Positions 56,579 to 64,000 of a stretch of DNA of 64,000 nucleotides are shown in pieces. Each line of letters begins with the position of its first letter. The stretch's first letter is position 1. The notes beneath the pieces were generated by a model, which saw nothing but the letters and a program-made list of their open reading frames with translations, was not told where the DNA came from and ran no database searches. This DNA is from Paenarthrobacter sp. GOM3 (GTDB lineage: Bacteria > Actinomycetota > Actinomycetes > Actinomycetales > Micrococcaceae), in the NCBI RefSeq assembly GCF_018215265.2, contig NZ_CP136562.1, positions 2,790,001 to 2,854,000 on the forward strand, written 5' to 3'. Both the position numbers and the translations under genes were made by a program.

Positions 56579-57409
56579 GTGTCCACGCCGTCCCCGGGAG
56601 CCGCCCACAGTACGGCAGGCATTCCCGGACCAGCAGGACCGAGGGGTCCCAAGCTCCACGCCACCCGCAGGCACGAACTCGGCCAAAGCTTCCAGGACGG
56701 CGGGGAGCACTATGACCGCGTGCGCCCCGGATACCCCATGGACTCCTTGGAGTGGATCCTGCCGCACGGGGCCCGGACAGCGGCCGACATCGGGGCGGGT
56801 ACCGGCAAGTTCACCTCCCTCCTCCTCCAGCGGGACCTGGAGGTTGCCGCCGTCGATCCTTCCCGGGACATGCTGGAACAACTTCGCAAAAGCTACCCGC
56901 AGGTCAACTCACTGGTGGGAACAGCCGAGGCAACAGGGCTGACGGACTCAGCATTCGACGTCGTCAGCGTTGCCCAGGCCTGGCACTGGTGCGATCCCCT
57001 CCTCGCCAGCACGGAAATCGCACGGATCCTCAGGCCCGGAGGAACATTGGGCCTGGTTTGGAACCAGTTGGACACGTCCATTCCATGGGTGCACCGGCTG
57101 TCCCGGATCATGCACGCAGGGGACGTCCACAAACCGGGATTCCGGCCAGTCATCGGCCCGGAGTTCCATGGCCTGGAGCGCCACCTGACGTCATGGGAGG
57201 ATCCCCTGACCCCGGAAGACATCATGGAGCTGGCGAAGTCACGCAGTTACTACCTCCGCGCCAGCGAGGCCACCCGGGCGAAAGTCATGGGGAACCTCCA
57301 GTGGTACCTCCACGAGCACCTTGGACATGCGACAGGCGAAACAGTCCCCGTGCCCTACGTGACGCAAACGTGGCGTGCACTCAAGGTCCAGGACGCGCTG
57401 CCACGGTAG
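56579..57409 (+). CDS. Class I SAM-dependent methyltransferase
   Basis: The product has 276 residues from the GTG at 56579, with AAGGAG upstream (an ATG at 56564 contains that site and is less likely). The SAM motif is AADIGAGTGKFTSLLLQ, then DPSRDMLEQLR, motif II-like FDVVSVAQAWHWCD and motif III LRPGGTLGLVW. The fold resembles UbiE/Coq5-like small-molecule methyltransferases; the substrate is unknown. It follows the riboswitch-controlled gene by 78 bp and could share its transcript. Confidence 0.85.
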   Translation: MSTPSPGAAHSTAGIPGPAGPRGPKLHATRRHELGQSFQDGGEHYDRVRPGYPMDSLEWILPHGARTAADIGAGTGKFTSLLLQRDLEVAAVDPSRDMLEQLRKSYPQVNSLVGTAEATGLTDSAFDVVSVAQAWHWCDPLLASTEIARILRPGGTLGLVWNQLDTSIPWVHRLSRIMHAGDVHKPGFRPVIGPEFHGLERHLTSWEDPLTPEDIMELAKSRSYYLRASEATRAKVMGNLQWYLHEHLGHATGETVPVPYVTQTWRALKVQDALPR

Positions 57410-57418
57410 GCTTGGGGT

Positions 57419-58132
57419 GTGAAGACCAGTACGCCATCCTCCTCGATCGAGGACTACGTCAAGGTCATCTACTCCTACACGGAGTGGCAGGACAAGCCGA
57501 TCACTTCCTCCCAGCTCGCCCAGAGGCTGGGCGTGGCCAACTCCTCCGTCTCGGAAATGGTCCGCAAGCTCAAGGACCAGGGCTTGGTGGACCACCAGCC
57601 GTACAGCGCCATACGGCTGACGTCCGAAGGCATGCGCCTTGCCTTATCCATGGTCCGTCGGCATCGGCTCATCGAGACGTACCTTGTGGAGGAACTGGGC
57701 TACAGCTGGGATGAGGTCCACGACGAAGCCGAAATGCTGGAGCATGCGGTGACCGATACCTTCATTGAACGCATGTCCGCCAAGCTTGGGCACCCCGTCC
57801 GGGATCCGCACGGCGACCCAATTCCGTCCGCCGACGGCACGGTGGAATTGCCGCACGCGTACCAAATGATCGAGCTGGACCAAGGCCACGCCGGCAGGAT
57901 CACCCGCATCAGCGACGAAAACCCCGATCTCCTTCGTTACCTGGCCGCCCAGGACATCGCGCTGGACGCCCCCGTTGAAGTTATGGGGCGCAAGCCCTTC
58001 GGCGGGGCACTGGTGGTAAAGATCGGCAGCGGACCGGACCGCCGTGAGTTTGACCTGGCCGACGAAGTCGCATCGGCCCTCTGGGTGCAGAGCGCCGGAG
58101 TCCATCCAGGGTGCGTTCTCCCAGCCACCTGA
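57419..58132 (+). CDS. DtxR/MntR-family metal-dependent regulator
   Basis: The product has 237 residues from the GTG at 57419. The N-terminal HTH reads TSSQLAQRLGVANSSVSEMV. The dimerisation domain includes RHRLIETYLVEELGYSWDEV and DEAEMLEHAVTD, and a C-terminal SH3-like domain follows (LDAPVEVMGRKPFGGALVVK). At the metal-site positions the helix reads SIEDYVKVIY, with Asp where MntR has Asp8 and DtxR has Met10, and Glu in place of DtxR Cys102, which favours Mn2+ sensing. Targets could include metal transporters; none lie beside it. Confidence 0.88.
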   Translation: MKTSTPSSSIEDYVKVIYSYTEWQDKPITSSQLAQRLGVANSSVSEMVRKLKDQGLVDHQPYSAIRLTSEGMRLALSMVRRHRLIETYLVEELGYSWDEVHDEAEMLEHAVTDTFIERMSAKLGHPVRDPHGDPIPSADGTVELPHAYQMIELDQGHAGRITRISDENPDLLRYLAAQDIALDAPVEVMGRKPFGGALVVKIGSGPDRREFDLADEVASALWVQSAGVHPGCVLPAT

Positions 58133-58149
58133 AGTAGCCAGGCGACAGG

Positions 58150-59604
58150 CTAGCTGCGCTGGCTGGCGGGCCCGCCGTCGTCGGACGCCGCATCAGTAAC
58201 GCTTCCTGCAGAAGCGGCCGCCTCACGCGGCGGATTCCGGATGCCGACCGCGGACGCCATCGCCCCGATGAGGAAAAGGGCCGCGGTGACCAGCAGGGCG
58301 TTGTCGAGGCCCTGCCGGGTGAACACCGGTCCGACGATCACCCCGGCGAAAGCGATCGTGATCAGGCCGGCAATGCGCGCTACTGCGTTGTTGACGGCCG
58401 AACCTATACCGGCTTCCTCGGTGGGCACCGCCCCAAGTATCGCCGCCGTCAGGGGAGCCACCAGCGTTGCCAAACCCACACCAAAGACAATCTGGCCGGG
58501 AAGCACCTGCGTCCAGTAGTTGAGGGGCTCCTGGACTGCCAAAGCCATCAGGAAGCCCACGCCACACAACACCGGACCCGCCGTCATGAACCATCGCGGC
58601 CCATATTTGCCGGCCAAGCCGCCAAAATAGGACGCGCACAGCATCAGGATGACCGTACCCGGAAGCAATGCAATGCCGGCCATCGTCGCACCCATGCCGC
58701 CCACCTGCTGGAGGTAGATGCCCAGGACGAAGAACCCCAGCGAAATCGCGCCATAAATAGCCAAGGTAGCCACATTGCCCCACCCAAAATTGCGGATGGC
58801 GAATAGCCTGAGGGGCAGCATGGGTTGGGCCGTCCTGGCCTCGTGGACGAGGAACAGCGCCAGCGCAACCGCACCAACCACCAACGGAGCCCACACCAGC
58901 GGGCTCGCCCAGCCCATCCTGCCCTGCTCGATGAAGGCATACACGGGGCCACCCAGGCCGACCATAGCGAGGAAAGCCCCGAGGTAGTCGATTTTCTTGC
59001 TCTTGTCCCGTGCGGCGTCACTTGCGCGCAAGCCTGCCAGCATGGGCCAAATCAGGGCTGCAGGGACAACGTTGATGAAGAAGATGACCCGCCAGGAAAG
59101 CATGTCAACGGAAACACCGCCGATGAGCGGCCCCACAATCGCAGCCGCGCTGGTCCACCCGGACCACTGACCGATGGCCTTGGACTGGGCAGGGCCGGAG
59201 AACGACGTGATGATCATGGCCAGCGAACTCGGCACCAGGAGCGCCCCGGCAATCCCCTGCAGGGCCCGTGAAATCACAAGCACTTCCCCGGTCCACGCCA
59301 GCCCGCACATGACGGACGTCAACGCGAAACCCGCCAGGCCCCATTCCAGGATCCTGGCCCTGCCGAAATGGTCGGACAAAGAGCCGGCCACGAGGATCAG
59401 GGCACCCAAAGTCAGCAGGTAGGCGTCCACCACCCATTGCTGGATGACCAGGCCGCCGCCCAGTTCCCGTCCGATGGCGGGAAGTGCGAGATTCACCACA
59501 AAACCATCAAGGATGGCAATGAACGAAGCCACGATTGCCACCACCAGCACGCGTTTTTGGAGCGGGGTGCTCGGATGCACAGCGGCTACGTCAGTCATGA
59601 GCAC
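58150..59604 (-). CDS. MFS drug/metabolite exporter, DHA2 (14-helix) type
   Basis: The product has 484 residues with about 14 hydrophobic helices. Helix 1 has the DHA2-like LDGFVVNLALPAIGRELG, and motif A reads GSLSDHFGRARIL. EmrB/QacA-type proteins export drugs, dyes or metabolites with protons. The substrate cannot be read. It is divergent from the next gene across 31 bp. ATG at 59604 or 59598 are both possible starts. Confidence 0.9.
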   Translation of the reverse strand: MLMTDVAAVHPSTPLQKRVLVVAIVASFIAILDGFVVNLALPAIGRELGGGLVIQQWVVDAYLLTLGALILVAGSLSDHFGRARILEWGLAGFALTSVMCGLAWTGEVLVISRALQGIAGALLVPSSLAMIITSFSGPAQSKAIGQWSGWTSAAAIVGPLIGGVSVDMLSWRVIFFINVVPAALIWPMLAGLRASDAARDKSKKIDYLGAFLAMVGLGGPVYAFIEQGRMGWASPLVWAPLVVGAVALALFLVHEARTAQPMLPLRLFAIRNFGWGNVATLAIYGAISLGFFVLGIYLQQVGGMGATMAGIALLPGTVILMLCASYFGGLAGKYGPRWFMTAGPVLCGVGFLMALAVQEPLNYWTQVLPGQIVFGVGLATLVAPLTAAILGAVPTEEAGIGSAVNNAVARIAGLITIAFAGVIVGPVFTRQGLDNALLVTAALFLIGAMASAVGIRNPPREAAASAGSVTDAASDDGGPASQRS

Positions 59605-59635
59605 AGCCTACGCCGGTGGAGTCCCGTATCGTTGA

Positions 59636-60010
59636 ATGGTGATTAGCAGACGTGAGGCCGCCCTGGCCCTGGATATTTCGATGGAAATGGCCCAACGCCA
59701 CGGCATTCCGTCCCGCCTTAGCGAGGCAGACCTTCGCGACATGCAGGACAATCCCCCGGCCTGGCTGGCGCAGTCCCGTGCCAACCGCACTGGAAAGCGC
59801 CCCGTCTGGGTCCACCTCACCTGCGCTGTGTGCGGCTACTCTGAGGCTGTCCGGCCCAAGAAGTGGTGGCCGGACTTCTCCTTCGTCTTTTGCGGCACGC
59901 ACCGGAACTCCGAGCTGCCCAAACTTTTCCTCGGCGAAGTCCGCAGCGAATATGAGGGTGTCGGCAGCCGCTTCGTCGGCGTCGTCGACGTACCCGAGAA
60001 CCAGGCCTAG
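59636..60010 (+). CDS. Small conserved-looking hypothetical protein with CxxC
   Basis: The product has 124 residues. The N-terminal helical region (RREAALALDISMEMAQRHG) is followed by DLRDMQDNPPAWLAQSRAN, then CAVCGYSEAV and a third Cys in FVFCGTHRNS. CAVC plus CGTH, about 23 residues apart, could form a zinc ribbon. No catalytic family is recognised. A short helical region followed by a metal-binding region suggests nucleic-acid or protein contact; this is an inference. Confidence 0.6.
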   Translation: MVISRREAALALDISMEMAQRHGIPSRLSEADLRDMQDNPPAWLAQSRANRTGKRPVWVHLTCAVCGYSEAVRPKKWWPDFSFVFCGTHRNSELPKLFLGEVRSEYEGVGSRFVGVVDVPENQA

Positions 60011-60015
60011 CCGCA

Positions 60016-61005
60016 CTAACCCGGCTGCTGGCTCATTTCCGACGGCACCGCTATGAGTTGGAACGTTCGGCCCTCCCGCAGCACGGTGAGGGGGAATGGC
60101 TCGCCAATAGCCTCCTCAAAGAGCAGCTTTTGGAGGCTCTCCGCGCTGGACACCGCCCGCCCCTGGGCACGCAGCACCAGGTCTCCTGGCTGGAGTCCGG
60201 ACCGTTCCGCAGGAGATCCTGCTATCACCTCGACGACGCGCAGGCCCTCCTTCTGGCCCGTGCGCACCACGGCGCTGGCATCAAGGGGAATCGGAGTGCT
60301 GACCAGGCCCAGATAGGCGCGTCGCACCCGGCCATCCCTCAGCAACGAGGCAATGATCCTCTGTGTCGTCCTGTTGATGGGAACAGCCAACCCGAGCCCA
60401 AGTCCGGCGACAGCGGTGTTGATGCCAACTATGCGGCCCCTGGTATCAGCCAATGCCCCACCGGAATTCCCTGGATTCAGCGCAGCATCGGTCTGAATGA
60501 CATCCTCAATCACCCGCCGGTGTTCCCCCGCCCGGACAGGGATGGAGCGGCCCAGACCACTGACCACACCGGCAGTCACGGAACCCGCCAGACCGAGCGG
60601 ATTGCCCACGGCAATCACCAACTGTCCCACACGCAAAGAGTCTGCGTTGCCCAACAGCGCCGGAGGCGGCGTCGACTTCAGCCCACGGACCACGGCCAGG
60701 TCGGACAAGGGATCCGCTCCCACCAGCTCCACGTCTGTGTGCTTGCCATCGGCGAAGACGGCCCTGCCCGACTGGATGCCCGCCACGACGTGGGCATTCG
60801 TCAACAGATACCCATCGCCGGTAAAGACGACGGCGGATCCGCTTCCCACACGCACCTGACCACGACGTCCTGTGCTTGTCATCTCGATGGCAGCAACGTG
60901 TGGTGTAACGGACTCGGCCACCCTGATGACGAGCCGCGAATACGCGTCCAGGGCCTCGTCTTCGTCCGGGATTTGCTGTTCAAACTCAGGCTCCGTACTC
61001 ATCAC
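60016..61005 (-). CDS. HtrA/DegP-like trypsin-type protease with PDZ domain
   Basis: This S1C-family serine protease has 329 residues. The catalytic triad is His in LLTNAHVV, Asp in PLSDLAVV and Ser in NPGNSGGAL. A C-terminal PDZ domain (VVEVIAGSPAERSGLQPGDL) follows. The N-terminus is an acidic soluble stretch (EPEFEQQIPDEDEALD) with no signal peptide or membrane anchor, unlike most HtrA proteins. It therefore looks cytosolic unless an upstream start was missed. Substrates are unknown. Confidence 0.88.
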   Translation of the reverse strand: MMSTEPEFEQQIPDEDEALDAYSRLVIRVAESVTPHVAAIEMTSTGRRGQVRVGSGSAVVFTGDGYLLTNAHVVAGIQSGRAVFADGKHTDVELVGADPLSDLAVVRGLKSTPPPALLGNADSLRVGQLVIAVGNPLGLAGSVTAGVVSGLGRSIPVRAGEHRRVIEDVIQTDAALNPGNSGGALADTRGRIVGINTAVAGLGLGLAVPINRTTQRIIASLLRDGRVRRAYLGLVSTPIPLDASAVVRTGQKEGLRVVEVIAGSPAERSGLQPGDLVLRAQGRAVSSAESLQKLLFEEAIGEPFPLTVLREGRTFQLIAVPSEMSQQPG

Positions 61006-61153
61006 TTGCCTCCTGCCAAACGTCGGACCGCGATCTGCCGAACCTGTCCGGCTTTGCGGTTACCCAGTACAACGACCGGCACTCAGCGGCTAGTCCGGTT
61101 TGCGGTACGCCGTGGGTGAACGTGGCTTGGGGCAGCTAGTTTGCGGGCACGAA

Positions 61154-61188
61154 GAAAGCCCCCGGATCACGTGGATCCGAGGGCTTTC
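61154..61188 (-). terminator. Intrinsic terminator of tmRNA
   Basis: Arms GAAAGCCC and GGGCTTTC, extended by CGGATC/GATCCG, lie just beyond the tmRNA 3' end on the minus strand and are followed by TTCTT. Confidence 0.8.
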
Positions 61189-61193
61189 AGGGG

Positions 61194-61559
61194 TGGAGAT
61201 GGGGGGAATTGAACCCCCGTCCGATGTCGTTTTGTCAGGGCTTCTCCGGGCGCAGTTTGCGTCGGATTTTCTCGGCCCCAGCCATCCTGCAAACAGGTAG
61301 CTGATCCGGGCCCAGTCATCTAAGAGTCCCGTTTACCTCAATGACGAAGGCAAACAGTAGTGGCTATCTAAATGACGCCAGGATCCGGGGCGATAGCAAC
61401 CCCGGGCTGACGGACTGTCTTACTGCTTAGGCAGCGAGAGCGAAGTCAGTGCGCTTAGATTCGGCACTTATTGGTTTGCAGACAGCGTTTACGAGATAAT
61501 TCTGCATCCTCGGCCCGCTTCACCTGTCGCGACTAACATCGTCGAAACCGATCATCCCC
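61194..61559 (-). ncRNA. ssrA: tmRNA (SsrA)
   Basis: Trans-translation RNA of 366 nt. The 5' end GGGGATG pairs with the 3' CATCTCC to make the tRNA-like acceptor stem, and the T-arm reads GGGTTCAATTCCCCCC-like sequence near the 3' end. The conserved GGTTTCGACGATG lies near the 5' end. The tag frame at 61465-61427 encodes AESKRTDFALAA and stop. CCA is not encoded. smpB lies next upstream. Confidence 0.95.
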
Positions 61560-61660
61560 GTATTTTGTTACCAAACCGGCAAGAACCCTGAGGTTCCCGT
61601 CGGACTACTCAGCATAGCGCATTAATCCGCTGTTTCATTCCCGGACACGCGCGAAGCCGA

Positions 61661-62131
61661 CTAGCGTCGGTTGCGTTCCCGCAGTTCACGCAGGGATTCA
61701 CGCTTGTCCTGCTGCTCACGGAGGGTTTGCCGCTTGTCGTAGTCCTTCTTACCGCGGGCAAGGGCGATTTCCACCTTGGCCCGCCCGTCCAGGAAATACA
61801 GCTGAAGCGGGACCACCGTGAAGCCGGACTCGCGGATCTTCTGCGAAATCTTGTCCAGTTCTTCCCGGTGCAGCAGGAGCTTACGACGCCGGCGCGCGGC
61901 ATGGTTGGTCCAGCTCCCCTGGTTGTACTCGGGAATGTGGATACCCTCCATCCACAGTTCGTCATTGTAGAAGGTACAGAAGCCGTCCACCATTGAGGCA
62001 TGGCCCTCACGAAGGGACTTCACTTCTGTTCCCATGAGGGCAATGCCTGCCTCATAGGTGTCCAGGACATGGTAGTTATGCCGGGCCTTCCGATTGGTGG
62101 CCACTACCTTACGGCCACTTTCCTTGGGCAC
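61661..62131 (-). CDS. smpB: SsrA-binding protein SmpB
   Basis: The product has 156 residues. The N-terminus reads [20 protein letters not shown], followed by [17 protein letters not shown], the beta-barrel fold that binds the tmRNA tRNA-like domain. The basic C-terminal tail ([19 protein letters not shown]) enters the mRNA channel of the stalled ribosome. The gene lies directly upstream of ssrA, as is usual. Confidence 0.97.
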   Translation of the reverse strand: MPKESGRKVVATNRKARHNYHVLDTYEAGIALMGTEVKSLREGHASMVDGFCTFYNDELWMEGIHIPEYNQGSWTNHAARRRRKLLLHREELDKISQKIRESGFTVVPLQLYFLDGRAKVEIALARGKKDYDKRQTLREQQDKRESLRELRERNRR

Positions 62132-62196
62132 GGTAGAACTCCTTGATAGATGTGGATTTCAACTAGTGTACGCCAGCCCCGGCGGGCTCCAGCACC

Positions 62197-63612
62197 TTAG
62201 AGAAGGTTCATGGGATCCACTGCCGAACCATTCAGCCAGGTTTCGAAGTGGGCGTGGCAACCAGTGGAGTTACCGGTGCTTCCCGAGTAGGCAATGAGTT
62301 GCCCCGCTGAGACTTGCTGACCGTTGGCAACCACAATGCTGCTGTTGTGATAGTAAATGGTGGTCAGCGAGTTGCCCTGGACAACGCCGTGGGAAATCTT
62401 CACGCGCCAGCCGCCTCCGTCTGCTGAGTTCCAGCCGGAGTTGAAGACCTCGCCTGCCGCGGCCGCATAGACAGGGGTGCCGCACGCCGCACCGAAGTCG
62501 ATACCGGTGTGCATGTAACCACCCGTGCCGTAGAAGTCGATGGTGCCCGGCGGCGTGGCCCGCCAACCGAAACCTGACGTGATGGGTACAGCGCTGGCGA
62601 AGGGGTGCCGCAAACCGAAGGCTGAGGGCGATCCCACTGCCGGCGGAACATATGGCTGCTCCGGGGGCGCCGGCTTGCCTTGTGCTGCCGCAGCCGCGGC
62701 CGCAGCGGCAGCAGCTTCCGCAGCAATCCGCCGCTGCTCCGCTTCCCACGCTTCCCGCAACTTGCGGTCCCGCTCCACGATTTCAGCCGCAACGCTGTCC
62801 TGCTCGGACTTCACCCGCGCAAGGTTGGCTTCAATCCCGGGCTTGGCCGCTTGCAGTTGACCATTCAGGCGGGTGGTGTCTTCGATCAGCTTGTCGACTT
62901 CGGCTTTCTTGCTCGCAGCCTCATCCCGCGCCGACTTTTCCCGCTCCAGCGCGGCATCTGCCTTTGCCTTCAGGTCCTGGATTTCCTCTTCGACTGCAAC
63001 CAGCCGTGCCTGTGAGTTCACGTTGGTGGCGTTCTGTTGGGTCAGTTTGGTCATCGCAGCGTTTTGGCTGCGCATGGCCTGGTCAGCCAAATCCATGGAC
63101 TCGGTCAGGCTTCCGGATTCACTGGACCCGAACAAAAGGGCAATGTTGGTCGGCACGCCGCCTGATTTGTACGCCTGTGACGCAATCTGCCCGATCAGCT
63201 TTTTGGTGTCAGTGATTTTCTGCTTATCACTTTCCAGCTGCTCGGTAATCTTCGCCTTGTTCTGCTGGGCAAGCTCAACCCTGGCAGCCAATGCTTCGAC
63301 TTCCTTGACTGCGCTTGCAACCCGGCCCTGTGCTTCCAGCAGCGCCTGCTGGGCACCCGGGAGGCGGCCTTGGTAGATCACCAAGTCACCGGCAGCCTTC
63401 GCGATATTCGCATCAACGAACTCAAGGGAGGCCTGGACCCGGGCTGATTCCGCTTCGAGGGCAGCCTGCTGATCATCCAGGTTGTCGGCCTGCGCTGTCG
63501 GGGCACCCGACAGGAGGCTGACAGCCAGGCCCACGGCAAGGACAGCACCCAGAATCCGAGCTTGGCCGGACGCAAGTCGCCGACGCAGGGAGGTCGGGTC
63601 CAACGTGGTCAT
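62197..63612 (-). CDS. M23 peptidase with coiled coil, FtsX-linked cell-wall hydrolase
   Basis: The product has 471 residues. The signal peptide (about 1-43, RILGAVLAVGLAVSLLSG and AQA) is followed by a long coiled coil (about 45-300, rich in Gln/Ala/Glu). An Ala-rich hinge leads to the C-terminal M23 zinc endopeptidase with HTGIDFG and GCHAHFE, the expected zinc-binding pattern. EnvC/RipC-like proteins are activated by FtsEX to cut peptidoglycan at division. ftsX lies immediately upstream, which fits. Confidence 0.92.
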   Translation of the reverse strand: MTTLDPTSLRRRLASGQARILGAVLAVGLAVSLLSGAPTAQADNLDDQQAALEAESARVQASLEFVDANIAKAAGDLVIYQGRLPGAQQALLEAQGRVASAVKEVEALAARVELAQQNKAKITEQLESDKQKITDTKKLIGQIASQAYKSGGVPTNIALLFGSSESGSLTESMDLADQAMRSQNAAMTKLTQQNATNVNSQARLVAVEEEIQDLKAKADAALEREKSARDEAASKKAEVDKLIEDTTRLNGQLQAAKPGIEANLARVKSEQDSVAAEIVERDRKLREAWEAEQRRIAAEAAAAAAAAAAAQGKPAPPEQPYVPPAVGSPSAFGLRHPFASAVPITSGFGWRATPPGTIDFYGTGGYMHTGIDFGAACGTPVYAAAAGEVFNSGWNSADGGGWRVKISHGVVQGNSLTTIYYHNSSIVVANGQQVSAGQLIAYSGSTGNSTGCHAHFETWLNGSAVDPMNLL

Positions 63613-63667
63613 CAGGAGTCCTTTTCGCTTATCAGCACGGTTGTTCGGTGAAATGGCATGGTCACGG

Positions 63668-64000
63668 CTAAACCTTAAGGTATCGCCGCAAGGTCAATAG
63701 TGACGATATACCGGCCAGTCCAGCGCCCAGCGCAATGAGGACCGGCGCGATCACCAGGACCTGCGCTGAAGATATGAACGGCGTATTAAGGAATTGCCTG
63801 GACAGGTCGCCGTTGAGCCAGAAGTGAGCCATCAGCCACAAGGTGACCGATGCCAACAGGGCTCCAACCACTGCGGCTATGACACCTTCGAGGATGAACG
63901 GCAGTTGGATCACCATCTTGGAGGCGCCGACGAGCCGCATGATGCCGGTTTCGCGGCGCCGGCTGAACGCTGAAAGGCGGATGGTGGTGGTAATCAGCAA
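63668..64000 (-). CDS. ftsX: Cell-division ABC protein FtsX (3' part only)
   Basis: The 3' end of ftsX; 110 residues are visible, continuing beyond the right edge. LITTTIRLSAFSRRRETGIM, RLVGASKMVIQLPFILEGV and the last two membrane helices are the C-terminal FtsX signature. With FtsE it couples the divisome to the M23 peptidase just downstream. The reading frame is complete to its stop. Confidence 0.9.
   Translation of the reverse strand: MLITTTIRLSAFSRRRETGIMRLVGASKMVIQLPFILEGVIAAVVGALLASVTLWLMAHFWLNGDLSRQFLNTPFISSAQVLVIAPVLIALGAGLAGISSLLTLRRYLKV

Noticed and set aside
61100..61300. Short plus-strand open frame over the tmRNA end
   Set aside because: It lies in the tmRNA and its terminator; no protein-like features.

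Overview
The window is high-GC chromosomal DNA from an actinobacterium of the family Micrococcaceae, most likely Arthrobacter or a close relative (Paenarthrobacter, Pseudarthrobacter). Supporting signs are a SigR/RsrA-type pair with a sigma-R promoter, a fused 2-oxoglutarate decarboxylase/dehydrogenase, a long arginine-rich N-terminal extension on Rho, an SsrA tag ending in FALAA, a 24-residue bL37-type ribosomal protein and a SAM-IV riboswitch. Gene density is high. I see no insertion sequence, prophage, CRISPR array, plasmid gene or integration site, so this is mostly core chromosome with a few small accessory cassettes.

Region 1 (1-21.3 kb) is one long minus-strand block. In transcription order it reads argS, lysA, hom, thrC, thrB, rho, prfA, prmC, a TsaC/Sua5-type gene, two glycosyltransferases, wecA, atpI-like, atpZ-like, atpB, atpE, atpF, atpH, atpA and atpG (cut by the left edge). 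It covers aspartate-family amino acids, translation termination, the t6A tRNA modification, lipid-linked glycan synthesis and F1Fo ATP synthase. The rho-prfA gap holds a nested palindromic element, and rho itself carries 30-bp tandem repeats.

Region 2 (21.3-28.5 kb) is more accessory. It has a flavin electron-transfer cassette (FMN-binding protein, ApbE, NqrB/RnfD-like membrane domain fused to a ferredoxin-reductase-like domain), a tRNA-Arg(CCG), a protealysin-type M4 protease followed by an emfourin-like inhibitor, a GlxA-type regulator, a small membrane protein and a WYL regulator that precedes hrpA.

Region 3 (28.5-43 kb) has hrpA; a HIT / alcohol dehydrogenase / mercaptopyruvate sulfurtransferase operon divergent from a cysteine desulfhydrase-like gene; an MBL-fold hydrolase; a Zur-like regulator tail-to-tail with a zinc ABC transporter (znuA, znuC, znuB); and two CNNM/CorC-type membrane proteins.

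Region 4 (43-55 kb) has the 2-oxoglutarate decarboxylase (odhA/kgd), a degenerate SGNH-hydrolase-like gene, a DUF4097-type/PadR operon with two operator palindromes, bL37, rsrA-sigR, a DoxX protein, aroA, rsgA and hisN.

Region 5 (55-64 kb) starts with a SAM-IV riboswitch in front of a class V aminotransferase, then a methyltransferase, a DtxR/MntR-type regulator, a DHA2-type MFS exporter, a small cysteine-containing hypothetical protein, a serine protease with a PDZ domain, tmRNA, smpB, an M23 coiled-coil peptidase and the 3' part of ftsX. The last four follow the usual ftsX-M23-smpB-ssrA order: the division machinery is next to trans-translation.
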